A stretch of DNA of 64,000 nt from Mycolicibacterium sp. TY81 (GTDB lineage: Bacteria > Actinomycetota > Actinomycetes > Mycobacteriales > Mycobacteriaceae): assembly GCF_018326285.1 (NCBI RefSeq), contig NZ_AP023363.1, positions 62,001 through 126,000 of the forward strand, written 5' to 3'. Every line of letters starts with the position of its first letter. The stretch's first letter is position 1. The notes below the pieces were generated by a model. The model had not been told where the DNA came from. It worked only from the letters and a program-made list of their open reading frames with translations, and made no database searches. This document shows, piece after piece, positions 41,127 through 48,512 of this stretch. The translations under genes were made by a program, and so were the position numbers.

Positions 41127-41835
41127 CCGGCCAGTGTCCACTGATATCGGTGGGGGAAGGGAAGATTGAGATCGTGCCGTTGGGCAGCAGCTCACGACAC
41201 ATGTAGCCACCGGTCGGGTGGTCCCGACACCACACGATGCCGGTCGGGGGCATCGAACGAAGACTCACCGGTACGGCCGCGGCGTCCGCGGACTCCTCGA
41301 ATCGCAGCTCGCGGACCGGGGTCAGCGCCGCGGTGATCTTGTCGGCGATGTCTTTGTCGATCGCGGCGAGTGTCTTTGTGCGCGCACTGATTTCGGCGGC
41401 GAACTGTTGGGCTTGGGTCTGGCGGGCCTGCCAGCCGCGCATGAGCACCGTCATCGTCGGGTCGGTGACCGACAAGTCTTGGGCGACCACGAACTGCGCC
41501 TGCTCGGCCTCGGCGATCGCCGCCAGCGCCTGGTCTTTGACCCAGGCCAGGTCCGCTGCTCCGTGACGGGCGGCCGAGGCGGCATTGTGCAGGCCTTCGG
41601 CCGCGCCCCGCACCGTCACAAGGACGCCGAAGGTGCGGTCGGCGGCGGCGTCGGCCGCCGGCCCTTCCCACACCGTGCCGCCCGGGCGCCGTGTTCCCTC
41701 GTGGATGGCGGTGAAATGCTCTTCCCACTGCGTTGCGGTCGATGACCAATAGGTGGCTGCGGCGTCCAAGTGCTCGACATCCCAGGCCTCGATCTGTGAC
41801 CGGGTCAGCACATCAGCACCGTGGACGTTGGCCAT
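41122..41835 (-). CDS. WXG-containing ESX toxin-like protein with short C-terminus
   Basis: 237 residues. The N-terminal 175 residues are helical (SQIEAWDVEHLDAAATYWSSTATQWEEHFTAIHEGTRRPGGTVWEGPAADAAADRTFGVLVTVRGAAEGLHNAASAARHGAADLAWVKDQAL...) with a WEG turn, the N-terminal domain seen in ESX-exported toxins. The last 55 residues (VSLRSMPPTGIVWCRDHPTGGYMCRELLPNGTISIFPSPTDISGHWPD) carry two Cys and are short for a toxin domain. It may be a carrier/adaptor or a truncated toxin. The EspC-like gene is directly upstream (1 nt gap). Confidence 0.68.
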   Translation of the reverse strand: MANVHGADVLTRSQIEAWDVEHLDAAATYWSSTATQWEEHFTAIHEGTRRPGGTVWEGPAADAAADRTFGVLVTVRGAAEGLHNAASAARHGAADLAWVKDQALAAIAEAEQAQFVVAQDLSVTDPTMTVLMRGWQARQTQAQQFAAEISARTKTLAAIDKDIADKITAALTPVRELRFEESADAAAVPVSLRSMPPTGIVWCRDHPTGGYMCRELLPNGTISIFPSPTDISGHWPD

Positions 41836-41836
41836 C

Positions 41837-42133
41837 TCACACCTCGATGGAGCGGCCGATGGCCGCCAGGTTCTGGCCTGATTCGGCGTCGGTGGTGCGG
41901 TACACGCCGTCAGCGGTACGAAGCTTGTATCCGGTCGCGCTGGCCCGCGCCGCCAGCGCCGTCGCGGCCGTGCTCACGGCGTCATGCCCGGCGGTGACGG
42001 CCGCGGCGGTGCCCTGCCTGGGCGGCCCTGCGGTCGGCGCGATCCCGGCACCGGTCAACGCATCCGCAATATCGCCGCACAACGCGGCCAGAGCTCGCAA
42101 GCCATCAGGATCGACCACAGTTACTTCCCCCAC
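41837..42133 (-). CDS. EspC-family small ESX protein
   Basis: 98 residues from a GTG at 42133, 6 nt after TAGAAT, so leaderless. Two helices around a Pro/Gly turn, ending YKLRTADGVYRTTDAESGQNLAAIG; Tyr-x3-Asp (YRTTD) matches the YxxxD/E type VII export motif. It precedes the WXG-type gene by 1 nt, as expected for a secreted partner or chaperone pair. Confidence 0.75.
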   Translation of the reverse strand: MGEVTVVDPDGLRALAALCGDIADALTGAGIAPTAGPPRQGTAAAVTAGHDAVSTAATALAARASATGYKLRTADGVYRTTDAESGQNLAAIGRSIEV

Positions 42134-42139
42134 CAGCCA

Positions 42140-42145
42140 ATTCTA
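42140..42145 (-). promoter_or_regulatory. Leaderless -10 box of the EspC-like toxin module
   Basis: TAGAAT on the minus strand, then 6 nt and the GTG at 42133. It drives the EspC-like, WXG-type and immunity-like genes leftward. Confidence 0.55.
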
Positions 42146-42338
42146 CGTGGGGGCACGTCAGCGACCCCGCACATTTTGAACGGACCGGCGCACCCGGTCA
42201 CAGTCATCGCCTGCCGCGGCCAACGGCCGGGGCGCGCCGTACGGCGTTGGGGCGCCGGTCTCAACGCTGCTACACTGAGGTCAATCGTTCGGCCCGCACC
42301 GAGAGTCATCTCGGGAGTGGGCCGGATTTCTTTTTGGA

Positions 42339-42344
42339 TACGGT
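42339..42344 (+). promoter_or_regulatory. Leaderless -10 box of the Abi gene
   Basis: TACGGT followed by 6 nt (TGCAGG) and the GTG at 42351; supports that GTG as the start. Confidence 0.55.
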
Positions 42345-42350
42345 TGCAGG

Positions 42351-43304
42351 GTGTCTGTGCCTCTGCCTGTCAAGCCGTGGTTATCCATCCACGATCAGAT
42401 CAGCCGCCTGCAGGGCCGGGGCATGCTCATCGGTGATACCGCCGTTGCAGCGGAATGGCTTTCAACGGTCGGCTACTACCGGTTGAGCGGTTATTGGTAC
42501 CCGTTCCGCGAGGTCGACAGCACCGGCCAGACCCGTCGACTCAGCACTTTCGTCGACGACACCAACTTCTCAGACATCGTCGAGCTCTATGAGTTCGACC
42601 GCCGACTGAAGGCGCTGATCGCCAGTGGACTGGAGCGTGTCGAAGTCGCGTTGCGATGCCAGCTCGGACACCGCCTCGGTGAGATCGACCCGATGGCCCA
42701 TGACGATCCGGGGCACTTCCGCCCCAGTTTCGACCACGCCAGCTGGCGCGCAACTGTTCAGGGGCGCATCGGCCGCGCACGTGGGCGCGACGAGTTCGTC
42801 GATCACCACGTGGCCGTCTACGGCGGCCAGCTTCCAGTCTGGGTCCTGACTGATGTACTCGATTTCTCCGATTTATCAAGGCTTTTCGCCGGTTTGAAGT
42901 CGACCGAGCAACGCACCATTGGCGACTGGTTCGCCGTCAGTCCGGCGCCAGACGCCTCGAAGGTGCAGCGCCGGCGATGGCGCGATAACCACCCTCTGGC
43001 GAACTGGCTGGAACACCTCACTGTCGTTCGGAATATCTGCGCCCACCATGGCCGGCTGTGGAATCGCGCACTCGTACCGGTCGGTGCCTCGCCCCGTGTG
43101 CGCCACCTCGCGGGCTTCGCCACCCTGCCCGAACAGCAGGCTCAGATCGAGCGGGTGTACGGCACGATCTGCGTGATCACTCATCTGCTGGGGGCCGCCG
43201 CTCCGAGCAGCGGCTGGCGGTCGCATATCGACGATCTCGTGTCGACGTCGTTCGCTCAGTTGGCCCTACGGAGCACCAGCGAGATGGGCTACCCGGCGCC
43301 CTAG
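42351..43304 (+). CDS. Abi-family (AbiD/F-like, HEPN) protein
   Basis: 317 residues from a leaderless GTG. Typical Abi_2 features: KPWLSIHDQISRLQGRGM at the start, WLSTVGYYRLSGYWYPFRE, FDRRLKALIASGLERVEVALRCQLGHRLG, and a HEPN-type R-x4-H in VVRNICAHHGRLWN. Such proteins act in abortive infection or toxin-antitoxin systems, probably as RNases. No obvious antitoxin is adjacent; the gene stands alone and converges with the HEPN/nucleotidyltransferase pair, sharing the CTAG that forms both stop codons (43301-43304). Confidence 0.88.
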   Translation: MSVPLPVKPWLSIHDQISRLQGRGMLIGDTAVAAEWLSTVGYYRLSGYWYPFREVDSTGQTRRLSTFVDDTNFSDIVELYEFDRRLKALIASGLERVEVALRCQLGHRLGEIDPMAHDDPGHFRPSFDHASWRATVQGRIGRARGRDEFVDHHVAVYGGQLPVWVLTDVLDFSDLSRLFAGLKSTEQRTIGDWFAVSPAPDASKVQRRRWRDNHPLANWLEHLTVVRNICAHHGRLWNRALVPVGASPRVRHLAGFATLPEQQAQIERVYGTICVITHLLGAAAPSSGWRSHIDDLVSTSFAQLALRSTSEMGYPAP

Positions 43305-43711
43305 CGCGCGGAGGCCGCCGCGAGCTTGGCTGCCTCGACCAGGTGAGACGCGGCCCGCTGCAGCTGCTTGTACTCGGCGGCGGATATGCGCTCGTGGGCG
43401 TAGCTGACCTTGTTCTTCGTCTTCAGCAGCACGCTGAGGTCTTTCCCTCGGTCGGGGTTGACCTTCGTGAGCAGCGAGACCGCCTGCTGGTGGTCGCTTC
43501 CAGTTGCGTGGCGGCCGAGCTGGACGCAGCAGATGACGTCGGAGGCGGCGATGCCGGCATTGACGAGCAGAGTGCCGGCGGCGCTGGTCGCATTCTGGTT
43601 GTCTTCCAGCATCTTCTCGGCTTCATTGAAGAACTCGATCGCCTTGTCGACGCGCCCTTTGACCACCGCGGGGGTCGATGGGCTGGTCCGGGGCTCTTGG
43701 CGGGCCATCAT
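43301..43711 (-). CDS. HEPN-like protein, partner of nucleotidyltransferase
   Basis: 136 residues, helical: RVDKAIEFFNEAEKMLEDNQNATSAAGTLLVNAGIAASDVICCVQLGRHATGSDHQQAVSLL...VLLKTKNKVSYAHERISAAEYKQLQRAA. This is the layout of HEPN-fold toxins paired with MNT proteins; the possible catalytic motif is KNKVSYAH, not a perfect R-x4-6-H. The ATG overlaps the upstream stop (4 nt). Likely the toxin half of a type VII-like HEPN/MNT toxin-antitoxin pair. Confidence 0.72.
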   Translation of the reverse strand: MMARQEPRTSPSTPAVVKGRVDKAIEFFNEAEKMLEDNQNATSAAGTLLVNAGIAASDVICCVQLGRHATGSDHQQAVSLLTKVNPDRGKDLSVLLKTKNKVSYAHERISAAEYKQLQRAASHLVEAAKLAAASAR

Positions 43712-44379
43712 GCCCTCCCCTGGTTCGGGTGGCTGGATTGGCGCAGCTGCCGTAGCAGCCAGAGCTTGGTCCCTGCGACGGTCCGGCCGTGCCTGGCGAT
43801 TTCGTTGAGCAGTGGCTCGCCGGCGGTGGCTGCGGTGCGCAGGTCATTTTCGGTGTACTCGACGACGCGGGCGTCGTTGCCGGTCCAGGCGGTGACCGTG
43901 CGGGCTAGATCGGCGACCTGCTCCTCCCACAGAGTGTCCGAAAATGTCTTGGAATCGACTGGTTCAGGTGCCGTTGCTCGGACCAGGAGAATGTCGATGT
44001 CGCTATCAAGGCGCATCTTTCCGGTCATCGCCGAGCCGAACACCGCGGCGTACACCGGTGATTCTTCCCAGGTGTTGAGGTATTCCTCAAGGAGGTTGAG
44101 GAATACCTCAACCATGCGGGCCAGGGCGCGAATCGGTTCGGCTGCAAGGTGTTCGGTGTTGAAGCGGTAGGTGCTTGTTCGGCCGACTTGCACGTGGATG
44201 ACAACGCCTTGGGCGGTGAGCCGGTTGAGGACCTTGCGGAGCCCTTCGCCTGAAACGTCGGGCAGGATACGGTTGATCTGGCTGATCGTGAACGACTCGT
44301 CCTCCACGCGGGCCAGGACCATGAGGACGTCACCGTCCAAGGTCGGTGTCACCGTGGCGAATGGCTTGTGCAGCTGCAT
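43708..44379 (-). CDS. Winged-helix plus nucleotidyltransferase (MNT-type) protein
   Basis: 223 residues from the ATG at 44379; the longer frame to 44439 would cross the promoter. The first 80 residues are a winged helix (GDVLMVLARVEDESFTISQINRILPDVSGEGLRKVLNRLTAQGVVIHVQVGRTSTYRFN). A minimal nucleotidyltransferase follows with GSAMTGKMRLDSDIDILLV (GS...DxD), and ends DARVVEYTENDL. The DNA-binding part suggests autoregulation through the paired AACTATAGTT palindromes just upstream. In HEPN/MNT pairs the MNT protein neutralises the toxin by nucleotidyl transfer. Confidence 0.85.
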   Translation of the reverse strand: MQLHKPFATVTPTLDGDVLMVLARVEDESFTISQINRILPDVSGEGLRKVLNRLTAQGVVIHVQVGRTSTYRFNTEHLAAEPIRALARMVEVFLNLLEEYLNTWEESPVYAAVFGSAMTGKMRLDSDIDILLVRATAPEPVDSKTFSDTLWEEQVADLARTVTAWTGNDARVVEYTENDLRTAATAGEPLLNEIARHGRTVAGTKLWLLRQLRQSSHPNQGRA

Positions 44380-44397
44380 GGCACCCCACCCCTCTCT

Positions 44398-44447
44398 AAC
44401 TATAGTTGGAGTTAACCAACAATCGTTAGAGGTTGTCAACTATAGTT
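44398..44447 (-). promoter_or_regulatory. Paired palindromic operator of the HEPN/MNT operon
   Basis: Two identical 10-bp palindromes AACTATAGTT lie at 44398-44407 and 44438-44447, exactly 40 bp apart, about four helical turns. On the minus strand the distal one overlaps a TTGACA -35-like box (44439-44434) and the proximal one contains TATAGT. This fits cooperative repression by the winged-helix protein encoded downstream. Confidence 0.65.
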
Positions 44448-44454
44448 GGCGTGC

Positions 44455-44934
44455 GCTGGCTGCGGGGTGCGGTCCGATACCGGCTGGTCCCACGGCCATG
44501 GCCGTCTTGCTCTTGCTGTTCAACATGCCAACCAGTGGCCATCCGGCTCGATACCTCCCAATTCAGCGTTAGTCGAGGTGGCCGTGTTCTTCGTCGCTGA
44601 ACGTCCCTCTGAGCCGAGGACTAGATCCTAGTTTTCTAGTCAGTTCGCTCGCGCTGTCCTGGGACGGGATTTCGGGTAGCGTTGGCTGCATCGCTGATCC
44701 GGGCGAGCGTGTGCCCCCGTTGATCAGGTGTTTCGGCAGTTGCCCGTATCGATGGCGCGGGCCGGATGAAGATTCTCAGCGCCTCGGCGCTTCCTCCCCT
44801 CACACGGACGCCCATTCGACGTGCCCCACCGGCCCAACGTCTTTGACTGACACTGAGCGCCGCGCAGCCTGCGCACGAAATCACCAGCACAACAGAATAT
44901 TTCACCTACCACGACAGAGAGAATCGAGCAGACA
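44455..44934. other. Gene-free stretch with a small palindrome
   Basis: No credible coding region in about 480 bp. The only structure noted is GACTAGA (44619-44625) paired with TCTAGTC (44635-44641) around a 9-nt loop, which could be an operator or weak hairpin. The stretch ends at the leader of the DinB-like gene. Confidence 0.45.
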
Positions 44935-45450
44935 ATGACGACATGGTCGATACCGCAGATCACCACCGGGGGCGAGCGCCGGCTACTGGAGAGCACGCTC
45001 GACCGCAACCGCGCCGAGCTGGTCAATGCGGTGCGCGGATTGTCAGACGCCGACGCCCGGCGCCGCGGCGTTGCGTCCATGACCACGCCGATCGGCCTAC
45101 TCAAGCACGCTGCCGTCGCTGAACGAATCTGGTTTCAGCACATCTTGGGCGGGGTGCCCGCGAGTGAGTGTGGCGGCGGTACGACGGCCGGGGATGCGAG
45201 CTTTGTGGTCGATGACGATGAGTCGGTCGCCGATGTGATCGTTGAATTCGAAAGCGCCAGTGCGCGTTCGCGTGCCGCTGCCACGCGGTTCGACCTTGAT
45301 GAGGTCAGGACACATCGCCATCTCGGGGCGGTCAACCTTCGGTTCATCTACCTGCTGGCGATTGAGGACTTCGCGCGTCACGCTGGGCACGCGGACATTC
45401 TTCGGGAACAGATCGAGCGTCCCCTTGCTGCCAGCGATCATCTCGGTTGA
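44935..45450 (+). CDS. DinB/DUF664-family protein
   Basis: 171 residues, four-helix-bundle pattern: TTGGERRLLESTLDRNRAELVNAVRGLSDADARRRGVASMTTPIGLLKHAAVAERIWFQHIL and IYLLAIEDFARHAGHADILREQI. The conserved His of LKHAAVAER and the HxxH-like RHAGHAD are the expected metal ligands. DinB/DUF664 proteins of actinobacteria are often mycothiol-dependent transferases. GAGAGAATC precedes the ATG. Neighbouring genes give no pathway context. Confidence 0.85.
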   Translation: MTTWSIPQITTGGERRLLESTLDRNRAELVNAVRGLSDADARRRGVASMTTPIGLLKHAAVAERIWFQHILGGVPASECGGGTTAGDASFVVDDDESVADVIVEFESASARSRAAATRFDLDEVRTHRHLGAVNLRFIYLLAIEDFARHAGHADILREQIERPLAASDHLG

Positions 45451-45605
45451 GGTGAGACGTGTTCGGGCCGCCGTCGGGCAAAATATGTGCGTCGGCGCCG
45501 GATACCAACCTGCCGAGCAGGTTGATCGTGGGGGCGGGTAGTTGGAAGCGCTGAGCGCCGACGGCTCGACGACGTGCCGCACTGAGCGGCGTGAAGGGGG
45601 ATGCG

Positions 45606-45752
45606 ATGGCGTACATGGCGGGGCAGCTGATTTTCTTGCTGGTCGTCGCGGCGCTGATCGGCGGCGTGATCTGGGCGGTGGTGGTGATGCGCAGGCCGCG
45701 CCCGCAGCTTGACGGCGAGGACGATGTCGATGATGTTCGCAGGGCTGAATGA
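45606..45752 (+). CDS. Small single-TM protein
   Basis: 48 residues (MAYMAGQLIFLLVVAALIGGVIWAVVVMRRPRPQLDGEDDVDDVRRAE). AAGGGGGA lies 5 nt before the ATG. One membrane segment with a basic then acidic cytoplasmic tail. Its stop overlaps the ATG of the next gene, so it heads a three-gene operon (45606-46836). Confidence 0.6.
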   Translation: MAYMAGQLIFLLVVAALIGGVIWAVVVMRRPRPQLDGEDDVDDVRRAE

Positions 45753-46399
45753 GCGGGCGTGGTGTGACCACACGGTTCTCGGCAGCGCAGATGGCCGCGC
45801 TGAATGACGCGGTCAGGCCGCGCCTCGCGGATGTTTATGACCGGTGCGCTCCGCTGCTGTCCACGCGCGGGCAGCGGATCGTTAACCGGGCGCTGACGAA
45901 CGGCACCGTCGGCGGGGATGTCGGCATGCAGCTGCTGTTTGAACCGGCGACGCTGCTCGGTCTGGTCGCCGACGGTGACACCGTTTATGAACTCGCGGAC
46001 GTGGCCAGGAGCATCCCGTTCATCGGCGACTACGGCCTCTGGGCTCCATGCGAGTCGGTGATCGCCGCTGCGTACCGGGTACTGATGATCGGCGGTGACT
46101 CCCGCACCGGTGAGGTGCGGTCGTGGTTGTCGTTGCCGGCCAACGGCGGGGCCGCTGGGCCGCCGGTCGTTCACGAGGCGATGATGAATCGCTTGAACGG
46201 TCTACTGGTGGAACAGATTCGGTCGGACGACTATGCGTGCCCGCTGAAGCTGGCGGAGCTGGCGTACGTGATCGCAAAACTGCGGGAACTGTCGGTGATG
46301 TGGGCGTTCGGAGGCTCCCCGTCGTGGCCGCGAGAACGGATCGACGACGAGATCGCTGCGGTAAAGGACCAGCTCGCCGAATTCCTGGTGACGCCGTGA
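45749..46399 (+). CDS. Hypothetical protein
   Basis: 216 residues, soluble and helical: TTRFSAAQMAALNDAVRPRLADVYDRCAPLLSTRGQRIVNRALTNGTVGGDVGMQLLFEPATLLGLVADGDTVYELADVARSIPFIGDYGLWAPCES... No family recognised. ATGA overlap with the small membrane gene and GTGA overlap with the next gene place it in one translational unit. Confidence 0.6.
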   Translation: MSGRGVTTRFSAAQMAALNDAVRPRLADVYDRCAPLLSTRGQRIVNRALTNGTVGGDVGMQLLFEPATLLGLVADGDTVYELADVARSIPFIGDYGLWAPCESVIAAAYRVLMIGGDSRTGEVRSWLSLPANGGAAGPPVVHEAMMNRLNGLLVEQIRSDDYACPLKLAELAYVIAKLRELSVMWAFGGSPSWPRERIDDEIAAVKDQLAEFLVTP

Positions 46400-46836
46400 C
46401 CGGGGCGGCGTGGACGGGGCGTCCGCTGCGGCTTCCGGCGCCACCGACGGCCGAGCATGCTGCCGAATTGGCGCAGCGGGCAGTTGATGCCCACCGCAAC
46501 GTCTCTGGTGTCGAGCTCGACTACTCCCCCGGCTCGCTGAGCCTGGTGGACGACATCTTGGAGCAGTTCCGGGAGCCGGGCTCGGACGCCGTTGCCGAGA
46601 CCATCTTTGTGTTCGGCTGTTACGTCGGGGAGGTGCTCGTCCGCAACGCGAGCTACAAGTGGATGGACGCCCCGCCTGAGGTCGCGCGCTACACGTTTCC
46701 CCTGACCATTTATCGCGCGTCGACTGCGACACATGCAAACCCGATCGGGAAGGCCTTCAAACGGGTCGACAACGGCGAAATCGACAGTGTCGCTTACCTC
46801 TATCGAGTGTTCACCGCTGAGCCCAACCACGAATAG
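46396..46836 (+). CDS. Hypothetical protein, immunity-like
   Basis: 146 residues from the GTG overlapping the previous stop. Core: LDYSPGSLSLVDDILEQFREPGSDAVAETIFVFGCYVGEVLVRNASYKWMD. The VDDILEQ...FGCYVGEVLVRN pattern is found in small cytosolic proteins of unknown function, some beside toxins. C-terminus NPIGKAFKRVDNGEIDSVAYLYRVFTAEPNHE. Function not assigned. Confidence 0.6.
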   Translation: MTGAAWTGRPLRLPAPPTAEHAAELAQRAVDAHRNVSGVELDYSPGSLSLVDDILEQFREPGSDAVAETIFVFGCYVGEVLVRNASYKWMDAPPEVARYTFPLTIYRASTATHANPIGKAFKRVDNGEIDSVAYLYRVFTAEPNHE

Positions 46837-46972
46837 CACCGACGAAAATGGTGCGAGGGATCGATCTGGGCGAAGTGGGTACTGCGGGCGCCTGGGCACT
46901 TTGCCAGGTTGGGTGACGGTTCGGGTAACTCTCGTCAGCGGTTTTCGGGCCGTGCGAGGGGCGGTGAGTCGG

Positions 46973-47677
46973 CTACGCGGTCGTCGTGCCGATGAGCACG
47001 GTCAGTTCACTGGGGTCGGCGAGGCTGCCGGCCGGCTGCGTGAAGATGTGCCCAGCCGAGCGGGCAGCGTCCCTGAATTCCGTGGCTGCGATGGACCAGG
47101 CTTCAATGGGCTTGCAGCGCTGAAAGACTCCGCGGTCGTACCAGTCGTCCAGTATCGGGTGGGGCGGTTGGTATGCCACCGGTGCGGAGTGGGTGTCGTT
47201 GGCCGGTGGACAGCTGCTCGAGGTTTGTTTCATCCACGTCGGATCGCCCTGGGTGGCGACCGTCGACATGAACTCGTCGACGGTGGCCCTTGTGGCGGTG
47301 AATGCTGCTGTGACTGTTCGGGCTTGTGCGCCCCAGGTTGCCGTGGTCGCCGTGACGGCCAGTGGGGTGAAACTTGCTGGGACGCGGGCGCGCAGGAAGG
47401 TGGCGTTGATCTGTTGAGTTGCTTGGTGTTTCGGTAGTTCTTCGGTCTCTTGTAGAGGTTCGGATAGACAGGCTGCGGTCGCCATCGTACTGACGGTGAT
47501 GACGGCGGTGGCCATGGTTCGTCGAGCGAGGTCGGCGAGGCCGGTGCGTTCTGCTGCTTGTCCGATCGCAAAATCCTGTGTCGTAGGAGTATTCATCCCC
47601 AGGCCGTGCCGCGTGGGTGGTTTCCCCTGCTGCCCGTCCTGCTGACCTTCGTCATCATGATCATCATTCGTGGTCAT
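46973..47677 (-). CDS. Lipoprotein-like exported protein
   Basis: 234 residues from the ATG at 47677, immediately after the TAG of the upstream gene (TAGATG). A shorter start at 47596 (MNTPTTQDF) would put the signal (TMATAVITVSTMATAAC) near the N-terminus, with TAAC as a lipobox-like end. The exported part includes TSSSCPPANDTHSAPVAYQPPH and FQRCKPIEAWSIAATEFRDAARSAGHIFTQPAGSLADPSELTVLIGTTTA, somewhat like a divergent PknH-type sensor domain. Paired with the next gene upstream. Confidence 0.6.
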   Translation of the reverse strand: MTTNDDHDDEGQQDGQQGKPPTRHGLGMNTPTTQDFAIGQAAERTGLADLARRTMATAVITVSTMATAACLSEPLQETEELPKHQATQQINATFLRARVPASFTPLAVTATTATWGAQARTVTAAFTATRATVDEFMSTVATQGDPTWMKQTSSSCPPANDTHSAPVAYQPPHPILDDWYDRGVFQRCKPIEAWSIAATEFRDAARSAGHIFTQPAGSLADPSELTVLIGTTTA

Positions 47678-48331
47678 CTAGGTGATCTTCTTGCTGATGA
47701 GCGCGAGCACCGCATGGGCGATCCGCGGGTCGGTCGAGTAGTGCGCCGCGCCGACCTCGATCAACACCTGTCCGCGCAACGCGTCAATGCTCACACTTCC
47801 CGGCCCGTTGACGGTGTCAGGGTATTGGGTCAGCAACGTCGCCGTATCCGGCTCGGTAAGGGTGACCCCGGCGCCAAACACGTCGGGCGACGGGTGCGCG
47901 TGGCATTGCCGGGCAGCAGTTTTCAGCGCGTCGAAGGCCCGCCGGGCGGTATCGGCGTCGGGATAGACCGCGACGCTCTGCCGAACACCGATATTGCTCG
48001 ACCCGCTGTAGCGCGCCGACGCGAAGTTCGACCAGGTGCTGCCGAACACCTCGTCTTGGTTGACGAAGTGCCGGCACGGCGCCGACAGCGTGGCGTCCAT
48101 GCTGTGGTCGACCCACGGGCTGGTGAGGTCTTCGTCGGGATTGGCGTGCAATGTGGGCCCGACGACGATCGATTGCACCTGCGCCAGCGGCACAATCATG
48201 TCGCCGCTGCGCGGTACGGCCGCCGGGGACGCCGTAGCCGCCACGGGAATCATGTTGAGGCAGGCCAGCGCCGCGGCGACCGCGACAGCGCAGAGCCGCC
48301 GGCCATCAGGTTTTGGAAGCACGCTCATCAT
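47678..48331 (-). CDS. Secreted PknH-like sensor-domain protein
   Basis: 217 residues with a signal peptide (GRRLCAVAVAAALACLNMIPVAATA) instead of a proline-rich cytoplasmic part. The exported domain has MIVPLAQVQSIVVGPTLHANPDEDLTSPWVDHSMDATLSAPCRHFVNQDEVFGSTWSNFASARYSGSSNIGVRQSVAVYPDADTARRAFDALKTAARQCHAH, a pattern of the PknH C-terminal sensor family with two Cys. GAGGACATG gives the start. It is coupled to the lipoprotein-like gene downstream. Confidence 0.75.
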   Translation of the reverse strand: MMSVLPKPDGRRLCAVAVAAALACLNMIPVAATASPAAVPRSGDMIVPLAQVQSIVVGPTLHANPDEDLTSPWVDHSMDATLSAPCRHFVNQDEVFGSTWSNFASARYSGSSNIGVRQSVAVYPDADTARRAFDALKTAARQCHAHPSPDVFGAGVTLTEPDTATLLTQYPDTVNGPGSVSIDALRGQVLIEVGAAHYSTDPRIAHAVLALISKKIT

Positions 48332-48512
48332 GTCCTCGAACTCTGTTGTGCACCAACACTATTTGCCCCCCATGCCTGCCGAAGAGTCACGGCCTCCCCA
48401 CTGATTATCCGGCCACTCCCGCAGGTCTCCCGACACAAGTTGGGCAGCTCGCTGGCGCGCTCATGCTTCCGTGAGTGCCCGAACGGATACCGCCCGGGCC
48501 TGTCCGGGTCCA

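Noticed and set aside
44619..44641. tRNA-like palindrome
   Set aside because: Only a 7-bp stem with a 9-nt loop; no cloverleaf arms or CCA-like end.
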